Positions 18,167 through 25,362 of a stretch of 64,000 bases of DNA are shown in pieces. Each line of letters starts with the position of its first letter. The stretch's first letter is position 1. The notes beneath the pieces are model-generated. The model searched no databases. It was not told the origin of the DNA and saw only the letters and a list, made by a program, of their open reading frames with translations. The position numbers and the translations under genes are program-made. The DNA is from Rhizobium sp. Root708 (GTDB lineage Bacteria; Pseudomonadota; Alphaproteobacteria; Rhizobiales; Rhizobiaceae): contig NZ_LMHV01000012.1 in NCBI RefSeq assembly GCF_001429725.1, positions 310,875 to 374,874 on the forward strand, given 5' to 3'.

Positions 18167-19351
18167 TCAGGAATTCACCTTGGCGAGCGCCTGGGCGAAA
18201 TCTTCGATCAGGTCATCGGTGTCCTCGATGCCCGCTGAAAGGCGCACGGTGCCGCCGGAGATGCCGAGTTCGGCGCGTGCCTCGTCGGTCAGGTTCTTGT
18301 GCGTGGTTGTGGCTGGATGCGTGATAAGGCTCTTCGCATCGCCGAGATTGTTGGAGATCTTGACGATCTCAAGCGCGTTCTGCAGCGCGAATGCCGCTTC
18401 TTTCCCGCCCTTGAGTTCGATCGCAACAAGCGTCGAGCCGCCCTTCATCTGCCGGGCAACGATATCGGCTTGTGGATGGTCCTTGCGGCCTGGGTAGATG
18501 ATCTTTGCGACCTTCGGCTGATCGGCGAGGAAGTCCGCGATCTTCGAGGCGTTCTCGGTCTGCTGCTTGACGCGCAGGGGGAGAGTTTCCAGCCCCTTCA
18601 GCAATGTCCATGCCGTGAACGGTGACATCGCAGGACCTGTGTGACGATAGTAGTCCTGCAGGTGCTCGGTTACCCATTCCTTGTCGGAAAGGATCACGCC
18701 GCCGAGGCTGCGGCCCTGGCCGTCGATATGTTTGGTCGCGGAATAGACGACGATATGGGCACCGAGTTCCAGCGGCTTCTGGAAGATCGGGGTCGCAAAG
18801 ACGTTGTCGACGACGACCTTGGCGCCGATCTGGTTGGCGAGCTTGGCAACGCCTTCGATATCGACCACTTCAAGTGTCGGATTGGTCGGGCTTTCCAGGA
18901 AGAAGACCTTGGTGTTCGGGCGTATCGCCTTTTCCCAGTTTTCCAGATGGCGACCATCGACCAGCGTGCATTCGATGCCGTACCTCGGAGCGAGTGTCTC
19001 GACGACCCAGCGGCAGGAGCCGAAGAGCGCGCGTGCGGCGACGATGTGGTCGCCGGCCTTGACCTGGCAGAGGATCGCGGCTGCGACGGCGGCCATGCCG
19101 GATGCCGTGGCGCGGGCTTCCTCGGCGCCCTCGAGGGCGCACATGCGCTTCTCGAACATGTCGTTCGTCGGGCTGCCGTAACGGGCGTAGATATAGCCCT
19201 CGGTCTCGCCCTTGAAGCGCGCTTCCGCCGCTTCGGCGCTATCGTAGACGAAGCCCTGCGTGAGATAGATCGCCTCGGAGGTCTCGCCGTACTGAGAGCG
19301 CAGCGAACCGCCATGGACGAGTTGGGTTGCCGGGCGCCAGGTCTTGCTCAT
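18167..19351 (-). CDS. metZ: O-succinylhomoserine sulfhydrylase
   Basis: A 394-residue PLP enzyme of the Cys/Met metabolism family that makes homocysteine directly from O-succinylhomoserine and sulfide. Motifs include YARYGSPTND, the PLP-binding ASGMAAVAAA, DNVFATP and the Schiff-base lysine in YSATKHIDGQGRSLGG, which is characteristic of MetZ. SAM controls it through the SAM-II riboswitch and terminator in the leader (19372-19464), as is known for metZ/metX in alphaproteobacteria. The sequence does not fully exclude O-acetylhomoserine as substrate. Confidence 0.93.
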   Translation of the reverse strand: MSKTWRPATQLVHGGSLRSQYGETSEAIYLTQGFVYDSAEAAEARFKGETEGYIYARYGSPTNDMFEKRMCALEGAEEARATASGMAAVAAAILCQVKAGDHIVAARALFGSCRWVVETLAPRYGIECTLVDGRHLENWEKAIRPNTKVFFLESPTNPTLEVVDIEGVAKLANQIGAKVVVDNVFATPIFQKPLELGAHIVVYSATKHIDGQGRSLGGVILSDKEWVTEHLQDYYRHTGPAMSPFTAWTLLKGLETLPLRVKQQTENASKIADFLADQPKVAKIIYPGRKDHPQADIVARQMKGGSTLVAIELKGGKEAAFALQNALEIVKISNNLGDAKSLITHPATTTHKNLTDEARAELGISGGTVRLSAGIEDTDDLIEDFAQALAKVNS

Positions 19352-19371
19352 GAATCACCACTTTCAAACAC

Positions 19372-19400
19372 AAAAAAACCGGCCGCAAATGCAGACCGGT
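19372..19400 (-). terminator. Terminator of the metZ riboswitch
   Basis: On the minus strand ACCGGTC (19400-19394) pairs with GGCCGGT (19384-19378), allowing one G-U pair, and is followed by a run of T to 19372. The 5' arm can instead pair with AGACCGG (19413-19407), which makes a competing antiterminator. Confidence 0.85.
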
Positions 19401-19406
19401 TTCAAC

Positions 19407-19464
19407 CCGGTCTATTTAGCCACTTGTTTAACGTGGCTGCAAGCCGACCGGCCAAATCACCACG
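19407..19464 (-). ncRNA. SAM-II riboswitch aptamer
   Basis: On the minus strand P1 is formed by CGTGGT (19464-19459) with GCCACG (19437-19432). The pseudoknot is formed by CCGGTC (19451-19446) with GACCGG (19412-19407). The core TGATTTGG, the GCTTGCA segment and the AGTGGCTAAA tail match the SAM-II consensus (Rfam SAM_alpha, from memory). SAM binding stabilises the pseudoknot and should turn metZ off. Confidence 0.92.
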
Positions 19465-19474
19465 GGATAAAGCT

Positions 19475-19503
19475 GCAATACTGCCGTTCCGTGCTTGCGT
19501 CAA
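19475..19503 (-). promoter_or_regulatory. Candidate metZ promoter
   Basis: On the minus strand TTGACG (19503-19498) is followed by a 17-bp spacer and TATTGC (19480-19475). A start 6-8 bases downstream would begin the transcript just before the aptamer. Confidence 0.6.
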
Positions 19504-19549
19504 TTCCTCGAGTTTGGTTTTGTCTGCGGCAAAATATGGATGGGGCATG

Positions 19550-20641
19550 ATGGCTCGCGAAACAGGAATATTGGCAGACCGCGCGATCGCCGCGTTGTTT
19601 GAAACGGGGCGGCTGATTTCCGAGCGCGATCTCGACAGCGACCAGATCCAGCCGGCGAGCCTCGATCTGCGGCTCGGTGCAAAGGCATTCCGTGTCCGCG
19701 CCAGCTTCATGCCGGGCCCGAACAGCCTCGTTTCCGACAAGCTGGACCGCCTCAAGCTGCATGTCGTCGACCTCAGTGAAGGCGCGGTGCTGGAAACCGG
19801 CTGCGTCTATATCGTTCCATTGATGGAGCGCCTCGACCTTCCGGCAGATATGTCAGCTTCGGCAAATCCGAAAAGCTCGACCGGCCGTCTCGATATTTTC
19901 ACCCGCGTCATTACCGACTACGCCCAGGAATTCGACAAGATTCCGGTAGGCTATTCCGGCCCGCTCTATCTCGAAATCTCGCCGCGCACCTTCCCAATCG
20001 TCGTGCGTCGCGGCTCGCGCCTGTCGCAAATCCGCTTCCGCGTCGGCCATTCGGTCTTGGGTGACCCGGAATTGCTGGCGCTGCATGATGCCGAGACGCT
20101 GGTCGCCAGCAAGCAGCCGAACGTATCGGGCGGTGGAATTGCGCTGTCGATCGACCTCGCCGGCGACAAGGACGGTCTGATCGGCTACCGTGGCAAACAC
20201 CACACCGCCGTCGTCGACGTCGACAAGAAGGCGCAGCACGACATTTATGATTTCTGGGAGCCGCTCTATAGCCGCGGCCGCAACGAACTGATCCTCGATC
20301 CGGACGAGTTCTATATCCTCGTGTCGCGTGAGGCGGTTCACGTGCCGCCGCACTACGCGGCCGAGATGACGCCGTTCGATCCGCTCGTCGGCGAATTCCG
20401 CGTACACTATGCCGGCTTCTTCGATCCGGGCTTCGGCCACGCCCCCGCCGGCGGTCGTGGCAGCCGCGCCGTGCTGGAAGTGCGCAGCCACGAGGTGCCG
20501 TTCATCCTCGAGGACGGCCAGATCGTCGGTCGCCTGATCTACGAACACATGCTCGAACATCCCACCAGCCTCTACGGCACGGGCCTTGGCTCCAACTATC
20601 AGGCGCAGGGCCTGAAACTCTCCAAGCACTTCCGCATCTGA
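19550..20641 (+). CDS. dcd: dCTP deaminase, long rhizobial form
   Basis: A 363-residue 2'-deoxycytidine 5'-triphosphate deaminase that converts dCTP to dUTP. It is about twice the length of the E. coli enzyme because the fold is repeated. The first half has SDQIQPASLDLRLG, SSTGRLDIFTRV and GPLYLEISPRTF. The second half has LYSRGRNELILDPDEFYIL and VGEFRVHYAGFFDPGFGH. ATG codons occur at 19547 and 19550, and I use the second. The open frame extends about 900 bases upstream across metZ antisense, which is not coding. Divergent from metZ. Confidence 0.9.
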   Translation: MARETGILADRAIAALFETGRLISERDLDSDQIQPASLDLRLGAKAFRVRASFMPGPNSLVSDKLDRLKLHVVDLSEGAVLETGCVYIVPLMERLDLPADMSASANPKSSTGRLDIFTRVITDYAQEFDKIPVGYSGPLYLEISPRTFPIVVRRGSRLSQIRFRVGHSVLGDPELLALHDAETLVASKQPNVSGGGIALSIDLAGDKDGLIGYRGKHHTAVVDVDKKAQHDIYDFWEPLYSRGRNELILDPDEFYILVSREAVHVPPHYAAEMTPFDPLVGEFRVHYAGFFDPGFGHAPAGGRGSRAVLEVRSHEVPFILEDGQIVGRLIYEHMLEHPTSLYGTGLGSNYQAQGLKLSKHFRI

Positions 20642-20695
20642 CACGACCGCTGCCGCTTGACAGCGGTGGCCATCTGTTGGAAGTCTCCGTCTAGC

Positions 20696-20769
20696 GCGGG
20701 TGTAGCTCAATGGTAGAGCAGCAGCTTCCCAAGCTGACGACGAGGGTTCGATCCCCTTCACCCGCTCCA
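20696..20769 (+). tRNA. tRNA-Gly (anticodon CCC)
   Basis: A 74-nt cloverleaf with encoded CCA. The acceptor stem is GCGGGTG with CACCCGC and the anticodon loop is TTCCCAA. Its 3' part, from the anticodon stem to one base past CCA, is duplicated at 23726-23773. It is therefore the attachment site of the island that follows, and the tRNA itself stays intact. Confidence 0.97.
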
Positions 20770-20770
20770 G
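20723..20770 (+). repeat. attL direct repeat (tRNA-Gly 3' end)
   Basis: These 48 bases are identical to 23726-23773 and cover the anticodon arm through CCA plus one G. They mark the left junction of the integrated element. Confidence 0.93.
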
Positions 20771-20820
20771 CAAATTCAATAACTTAAGTATGTCGGCGTT
20801 TCACTCGTTTCACTGCCGTG

Positions 20821-21969
20821 TCACTTACGCTTTGCGTTGCGTGCTTCGGCAATCTTGCGGCTGGTCTCAAGTCTGTCGCCGCGGCTGTACTTTTTTGTCA
20901 TCTTCGTCGTCGTGTGGGTGGCGAGATCGCTGGCCATTTCGATAGAGCCCGTTGCTTCCACCGTCTCCGAAACGGCGCCAGCTCGGGTATCCATAGACCA
21001 GACATTGTCTGGCACCCCAGCCGCATCGCGAACCGTTCTGAACTTGGTCGCGTAGCGGTTTTCCCAATAGGGTTTCCCGTAATCCTCATCGATCACGAGA
21101 GGCCCAATATCGGGCAGTGAGTAGGCCTTTAGAGCCTCGACCACCAACTGATAGCTTTTCAGGTCCCGCGCTACTGGCGCTCCTGTCTTGCTGGTCTTGA
21201 TGGACAGGATCATGTCTCGCGACAAATCGCGAGGCGCTGTCAGGCCTGTCCATTTGAACGGACCACCTTCTTCCGATGGAGCCCATTCACCTATCACATC
21301 GATGCGTCGCAACGCGGTTTCGAATTTGACCGCCTCGACGAACCCAATAGAAGGGCAACCGAGTTCGGCGCTCTTCTTCACGATCGCCAAGCATTGCTCG
21401 TAGGTCATGAACACGTCTCGCGGCGCTGGCTGCTCAAACCGCATGTCGGCCAAGATTGCCCTGGCGTCCTTGCATCCTCGCAATCGCTCGCCAGCACCAT
21501 ATGACAGGATCAACCGGAGGAGCTTGATTGCGCCGGTTGCTCGGCGGTGCTTTCCTTTCTTTCTCCACCCATTGAACCACCTGGTGAAGTCAGACGCCCG
21601 GAGAGCGTTGATGTCACGGTCGCCCACGTTTTTGTCGAGAATACGCAAGCTCGGTTCGTAGTCCCTGATCCGGGTCGAGTGCTTCACCCCGTGCAAGGTG
21701 CTTGTCTTGTCGTGACGGTAGCACTTGATGAGCGAGGAGATGGTGCCGTCGAACACAGGTGCGTTCCCGGCATTCCGAACCTCGGGCCGCAGCTGGGTTG
21801 TCAGCCTTTGGCACTCGGCGCAGATCTGCTCCTCGGTGAAGTCGTCGGGCAGGCGTATGATCGAAAGAGCGCTGGATGCGCCTTTCACCGCTCGCTGCGG
21901 GTTCCAGTAGTGGACGCGTGTTCCGTCCCTTTTAGCCCGGTACTGGTAACCGGGCCGGTCATTCCTCAT
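20821..21969 (-). CDS. Tyrosine recombinase (site-specific integrase)
   Basis: A 382-residue phage-type integrase. Catalytic residues appear in order: the box I arginine in FETALRRIDVIGEW (about 221), a lysine-bearing beta turn (KTSKTGAP), the box II arginine in MDTRAGAVSE (about 329) with the usual preceding His replaced by Ser, His352 in LATHTTTKMTKKYSR and the nucleophile Tyr361. I chose the ATG at 21969 because AGGA lies upstream and it overlaps the stop of the preceding small gene by 11 bases. A longer frame to 22077 is possible. It lies beside attL, as expected for the element's own integrase. Confidence 0.92.
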   Translation of the reverse strand: MRNDRPGYQYRAKRDGTRVHYWNPQRAVKGASSALSIIRLPDDFTEEQICAECQRLTTQLRPEVRNAGNAPVFDGTISSLIKCYRHDKTSTLHGVKHSTRIRDYEPSLRILDKNVGDRDINALRASDFTRWFNGWRKKGKHRRATGAIKLLRLILSYGAGERLRGCKDARAILADMRFEQPAPRDVFMTYEQCLAIVKKSAELGCPSIGFVEAVKFETALRRIDVIGEWAPSEEGGPFKWTGLTAPRDLSRDMILSIKTSKTGAPVARDLKSYQLVVEALKAYSLPDIGPLVIDEDYGKPYWENRYATKFRTVRDAAGVPDNVWSMDTRAGAVSETVEATGSIEMASDLATHTTTKMTKKYSRGDRLETSRKIAEARNAKRK

Positions 21970-22174
21970 CCCAATTTTCCTTTCCATCGGGGGCGTAATT
22001 GCCCGATGGCAAGATGCCCAGCGGATTGCCCTCTTCGTCAACCGGTTTCTGCTGATCGGATGGGATGATGGTGACAATCAGGGTTTTCATGTCGATTTGA
22101 ACGAACGCTTTGGCACGGCCTGCGGCTTTGACCACGCGCTCCATATCGGATTGTCGAAAGGCAACGCGACTCAT
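21959..22174 (-). CDS. Small protein upstream of integrase, unknown
   Basis: A 71-residue protein that starts MSRVAFRQSDMERVVKAA and ends in an acidic tail. The start overlaps the stop of the gene before it as ATGA, and its own stop overlaps the integrase start, so the three are translationally coupled. Similar short proteins starting MSRx(A/T)F often precede rhizobial phage-type integrases, from memory. It could be an excisionase-like factor, but no helix-turn-helix is clear. Function not assigned. Confidence 0.72.
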   Translation of the reverse strand: MSRVAFRQSDMERVVKAAGRAKAFVQIDMKTLIVTIIPSDQQKPVDEEGNPLGILPSGNYAPDGKENWDEE

Positions 22175-22440
22175 TCGCCCTCCGCTTCGGCTGAAGATGG
22201 GTTGACCTGGTGGTCAGCCGTGTGCGCCGCGATGAGAGCCAACCGAACGATGGACAATCGTATCTGTCGCTGCTCGTCGCTCGATGCTTTGAAGTAATTC
22301 TCGGGTACGGGTCGGTCAAAGATATCGTGTGCCGCCAAGACGGCGGCAGTTGTGATTCGAGGTTTGCTCAATGATTTGCCGCCGTCTCTGAGGCCGTTGC
22401 GATATCCTGCTTCCCAGCGTCGCTTTGAAGACCCTGCCAT
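22171..22440 (-). CDS. Small hypothetical protein, first gene of the integrase operon
   Basis: An 89-residue protein with a basic N-terminus (MAGSSKRRWEAGYRNGLRDG) and a helical middle. An AGAGGGA sequence lies upstream of the ATG. It overlaps the next gene as ATGA. I do not recognise a family. The coupling suggests a role in excision or in control of the integrase. Confidence 0.65.
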   Translation of the reverse strand: MAGSSKRRWEAGYRNGLRDGGKSLSKPRITTAAVLAAHDIFDRPVPENYFKASSDEQRQIRLSIVRLALIAAHTADHQVNPSSAEAEGE

Positions 22441-22586
22441 TACTGAGAATCCCTCTGGACGGGTGGTGGGATGACCTCGATCGGCGCTGAGCGAGACTTA
22501 TCTGAGACGCGCTCTATATTAAGATCATCGCCGAAATCTCGGCGGCTGGGAGATAAGTGAGCTCTCGCGATGGCGCGGAGCTGCTC

Positions 22587-22760
22587 ATGCCTAGCATCAC
22601 CCCTTACGAACCGGATATGTTTGTTTTCTACGACAGCTCGACGCGGAGCGTGATTGTCAGCTTCCGTGGATATCTCACTTTCCTGGGCCGCTTCGTTGAC
22701 AAATCTGGTGCTTACGAGGCAGCGGAGGACTTCTGTCGGAGGCGCGGCTGGAAAGGATGA
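22587..22760 (+). CDS. Small hypothetical island protein
   Basis: A 57-residue frame starting MPSITPYEPDMFVFYDSS, with GGAG seven bases before the ATG. The sequence alternates hydrophobic and charged residues (SVIVSFRGYLTFLGRFV) and ends in a basic CRRRGWKG tail, so it reads like a real small soluble protein. It is divergent from the integrase operon. Function unknown. Confidence 0.5.
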   Translation: MPSITPYEPDMFVFYDSSTRSVIVSFRGYLTFLGRFVDKSGAYEAAEDFCRRRGWKG

Positions 22761-22975
22761 TAAGAAGCAACTCAGGAGCGGTTTGGTAGGCAAATCCCCG
22801 ATAGACGTTTGATTACGGCGCGCGGTGGACGATGCTGAGGGAGCGAAGTGAATTAGCGTCGGAGAATTCATTTGCTATCGTCCATGATTGAGCGCAGGTT
22901 GAAGTTCTCGGCAGCCATCGAACGGGCGCTGCTGATTGAAGCTGTTAGCTTCGCCCTGACCGAAAGGAGGACAAC

Positions 22976-23323
22976 ATGTCTTCCACGATCGACACCACCA
23001 ATCTCCCTGCCAAAGACCTGAAGATGCTTAACGGGGTCCTTGCTAGCTGCGGCTACAGCGGCAACATATCGGGTAGCCTGACAGGTGAACTGAATGTCGC
23101 CTGCAAGTTGATAGTCAGGCTTTTCCACCAGGGCATTCGTGAACCTGCGCACCTGGCTGGCGCTTTGCACCGAAACTTCGGTAAGCCCTTGGCCGCGCTG
23201 AACTCGATTCACGTCACGGGCCTGCATCGATATGCAGTCCAAGGCATAACACCGCTGAGGGGACGCCGCGTTCACACAACTCCTCCTTCTGCTGAACACA
23301 CTCCCATCATTGCGGATCGGTGA
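22976..23323 (+). CDS. Hypothetical island protein with strong ribosome-binding site
   Basis: A 115-residue frame. AAAGGAGG lies five bases before the ATG, the best ribosome-binding site in the island. Residues 1-75 look like a folded helical domain (LPAKDLKMLNGVLASCGYSG, LNVACKLIVRLFHQGI). The last 35 residues are basic and proline-rich and may be disordered or an extension past a decayed stop. No family recognised. It may be the element's cargo. Confidence 0.58.
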   Translation: MSSTIDTTNLPAKDLKMLNGVLASCGYSGNISGSLTGELNVACKLIVRLFHQGIREPAHLAGALHRNFGKPLAALNSIHVTGLHRYAVQGITPLRGRRVHTTPPSAEHTPIIADR

Positions 23324-23725
23324 CTGGGGCCCGGACCCCCCACTCGGGCCCAACGGTCCATTGCTAACCGCGCGACAATCCTCGGATATGTCGGGCGCTG
23401 AATGATCAATGCTGTTAGCGGATTGTCTTCCTTCAGGGCCCTTATTCCTGTGTGGGCCTAGGGGCTCATCGCTCACCCCGCGATGAGCCTCTGATGCTTC
23501 CGCACCCCTCACATTATGTTGGGGCGCTGGGGTGCCGGTGCGCACTCGACATCACCGGTAGCCTAGACTTTAACGGCGCACACTTGGAGCGGCTTGCCGT
23601 CGCTATCGCTTCCGCCCTTGAAGCGGAGCGAATCTCCGGTATGGCGTTTCAAATCCTCGCCGGGGAGTGCCCGGCGAGGTCTGGTATCAGTGAAACGCCG
23701 CCTTGAATTTGCTCAGGGTTCTCGA
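23324..23725. other. Right-hand non-coding part of the island
   Basis: I see no convincing gene. An open frame at 23452-23706 (84 codons) has no ribosome-binding site and spans two perfect hairpins, so I did not call it. The hairpins are 23463-23472 with 23480-23489, and 23655-23664 with 23670-23679, each with a 10-bp stem. Complementary segments in parallel order lie at 23363-23427. Confidence 0.5.
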
Positions 23726-23773
23726 AGCTTCCCAAGCTGACGACGAGGGTTCGATCCCCTTCACCCGCTCCAG
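23726..23773 (+). repeat. attR direct repeat (tRNA-Gly fragment)
   Basis: These 48 bases are identical to 20723-20770. Without the 5' half the fragment cannot form a tRNA. Confidence 0.93.
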
Positions 23774-23879
23774 TTCTGCCGACTGTCCCCGTTTACCAAA
23801 TTTCCGCTTTCCGTTTTGCAGCCGCGTCGAAGCGCGCTAATCCCTAGGGTGAATTTTCTCTTAATGAGAGCCCAAGGAT

Positions 23880-24953
23880 ATGGCCGAACGCAGGGAAATA
23901 AGACCGCTCACTGGCTTTCGCGGCGTCGCAGCCCTCGTGGTCGTCACCTATCATTTTTTCCTGGCGATGGGAGGGACGGCGCCCCTCCCGTTCGATCGCG
24001 GCTATCTTGCCGTCGATGCCTTCTTCGTGCTGAGCGGCTATGTTCTCGCATACAACTACGATGCGACCTTCAGAGCGGGTGCGGATATTGCAAAGTATGG
24101 CGAATTCCTCTTCCGCCGATTTGTCCGTCTCTATCCGGCCTATATCGTTCTTGTGTCGCTCGGCGTCGTCAAGCTGGCGATCAAGCCTGGGCTTGGCGAT
24201 TTCACCGCCTGGGATACGTTCTGCAATCTGTTCATGCTGACGGGCTGGGGTTTGCATGCCAAGCCGGTGGTCGGGCTTTCATGGTCGGTGAGCGCTGAAA
24301 TCTTCTGCTACGCGGCTTTTCCGCTGGTCCTCATGCTCGGGCGATTGAAGACCGTCGGGACATGCGCGGCGCTGCTCGGTCTCGCCGTGTTGATTGTCGC
24401 AATCTCGAAAGTCGGTGGCGGCATCAGCGGGCCGATGGATGTCGTATCCGACGTCACGGTCTTCCCATTGCTCCGCGCCCTGGCCGGTTTCAGCATCGGT
24501 GTCATTCTCTGCGGTCTGGCGGCTCGCCGCTCGGCCTTCAGTTCCTCCATCGCCGATCTCGGCACCCTGCTTGCGTGTCTTGCTGTGATCGCTGCCGCCA
24601 CTTTCGATCACAGCGATCTTGTGACCTACCTCTGCATCGTCGGCGCCGTATTCTGGTTGGCCGCGGATTCGCCGCTGTCGAATGCGCTGTTTGCGAACGG
24701 GCCGGTCTATCGGCTGGGCGAAATCTCCTATTCGCTTTACCTCATCCATCCCCTCGTGTTCAGCGCCTTCGGGCGCCCGATGCTCGCCCTTCAGCCGGTC
24801 ATTGGGGCGAAAACGACCTTGGCGATAGCCTATGTCGTCTGCGTCGGCGCAACCATTTTGTTGGCTTCGCTGTCTTATCGCTTCATCGAAATCGGCGGAA
24901 AACGGGCATTGATGCAGCTGCGTCAGAGTGTGCTTAAACCCGCAAGCAGATAA
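23880..24953 (+). CDS. Membrane acyltransferase, acyltransferase-3 family
   Basis: A 357-residue integral membrane protein of the OafA/NodX acyltransferase family, with about ten membrane helices. The family's R-x10-H type motif is in GFRGVAALVVVTYHFF (about residues 15-30), followed by AVDAFFVLSGYVLAY and the RFVRLYPAY loop. GEISYSLYLIHPLVF and a closing YRFIEIGGKR are also typical. It probably adds acyl groups to a surface polysaccharide or lipid. The target is unknown. It starts 107 bases past the island's right end. Confidence 0.9.
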   Translation: MAERREIRPLTGFRGVAALVVVTYHFFLAMGGTAPLPFDRGYLAVDAFFVLSGYVLAYNYDATFRAGADIAKYGEFLFRRFVRLYPAYIVLVSLGVVKLAIKPGLGDFTAWDTFCNLFMLTGWGLHAKPVVGLSWSVSAEIFCYAAFPLVLMLGRLKTVGTCAALLGLAVLIVAISKVGGGISGPMDVVSDVTVFPLLRALAGFSIGVILCGLAARRSAFSSSIADLGTLLACLAVIAAATFDHSDLVTYLCIVGAVFWLAADSPLSNALFANGPVYRLGEISYSLYLIHPLVFSAFGRPMLALQPVIGAKTTLAIAYVVCVGATILLASLSYRFIEIGGKRALMQLRQSVLKPASR

Positions 24954-24984
24954 TCGGCTGTGGCGGCTACGCCCTTTCGATTAG

Positions 24985-25013
24985 TTGACGATTATCTAAT
25001 ATATATGGTTAAT
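24985..25013 (+). promoter_or_regulatory. Candidate promoter for the small gene at 25089
   Basis: TTGACG at 24985-24990 is followed by a 17-bp AT-rich spacer and GTTAAT at 25008-25013. Confidence 0.5.
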
Positions 25014-25088
25014 TTTTAACTATTCCCCGGTACACGGAACAGAGGCGGCGTTAGGCCGTTATCGGCTCACGACGAGGAGGAATGCGGA

Positions 25089-25277
25089 ATGCTTCTGAGA
25101 ATCTTTACTGCGAAACGCGATGCGGTCGATACCGGCGACACCGGTACCTATGCTGACGGCTATCATATGCCGGAACTGGAAACGGCTGCCTACAAGCGTG
25201 GCGATAGCCGTTCGTCCTACGAGCGCGACTACGGCCGTGGACGCAAGATCGAGGAAGTTCCGCTGGGTTTTGCCTGA
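25089..25277 (+). CDS. Small hypothetical protein
   Basis: A 62-residue acidic and basic mixed protein with many Tyr and Asp residues (DTGDTGTYADGYHMPELE, SSYERDYGRGRKIEEVP). GAGGAGG lies upstream of the ATG, a candidate promoter precedes it, and a strong terminator follows 37 bases after the stop, so it looks like a real monocistronic gene. I do not recognise the family. Confidence 0.62.
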   Translation: MLLRIFTAKRDAVDTGDTGTYADGYHMPELETAAYKRGDSRSSYERDYGRGRKIEEVPLGFA

Positions 25278-25311
25278 TCATCCGGACATCACATTCGGCT
25301 CCTGCCGAACG

Positions 25312-25340
25312 AAAAATGGGCGGCCACTGGCCGCCCATTT
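25312..25340. terminator. Bidirectional terminator between 25277 and the chemoreceptor gene
   Basis: AAATGGGCGGCC and GGCCGCCCATTT pair over 12 bp with loop ACT. On the minus strand the stem is followed by more T residues, which suits the chemoreceptor gene. Confidence 0.88.
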
Positions 25341-25362
25341 CATTTGTGCATCCACGATGCGG

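Larger units (their letters stand above)
20771..23773. mobile_element. 3 kb integrative mini-island at tRNA-Gly(CCC)
   Basis: The element is bounded by a 48-bp perfect duplication of the tRNA-Gly 3' end and carries its own tyrosine recombinase next to the tRNA. Besides the recombinase I see four small reading frames with reasonable starts and no recognisable cargo, replication or transfer genes. Short inverted motifs lie just inside both ends: GCAAATTCAA at 20770-20779 and its complement at 23703-23712, and CGGCGTTTCACT at 20794-20805 and its complement at 23689-23700. They look like recombinase arm sites. It may be a decayed prophage or a satellite element mobilised by a helper. Confidence 0.88.

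Noticed and set aside
18641..19546. Long open frame continuing upstream of dcd across metZ
   Set aside because: It is antisense to metZ, which has complete family motifs, and the translation of this part shows no dcd homology. The real dcd start is near 19550.
22868..23545. 225-codon minus-strand open frame in the island
   Set aside because: It lies over the 22976-23323 frame, which has a strong ribosome-binding site. The minus-strand translation is low complexity and lacks a start signal.
23452..23706. 84-codon plus-strand frame at the island's right end
   Set aside because: No ribosome-binding site, and it spans two perfect hairpins and the candidate arm motif, so it is more likely non-coding.
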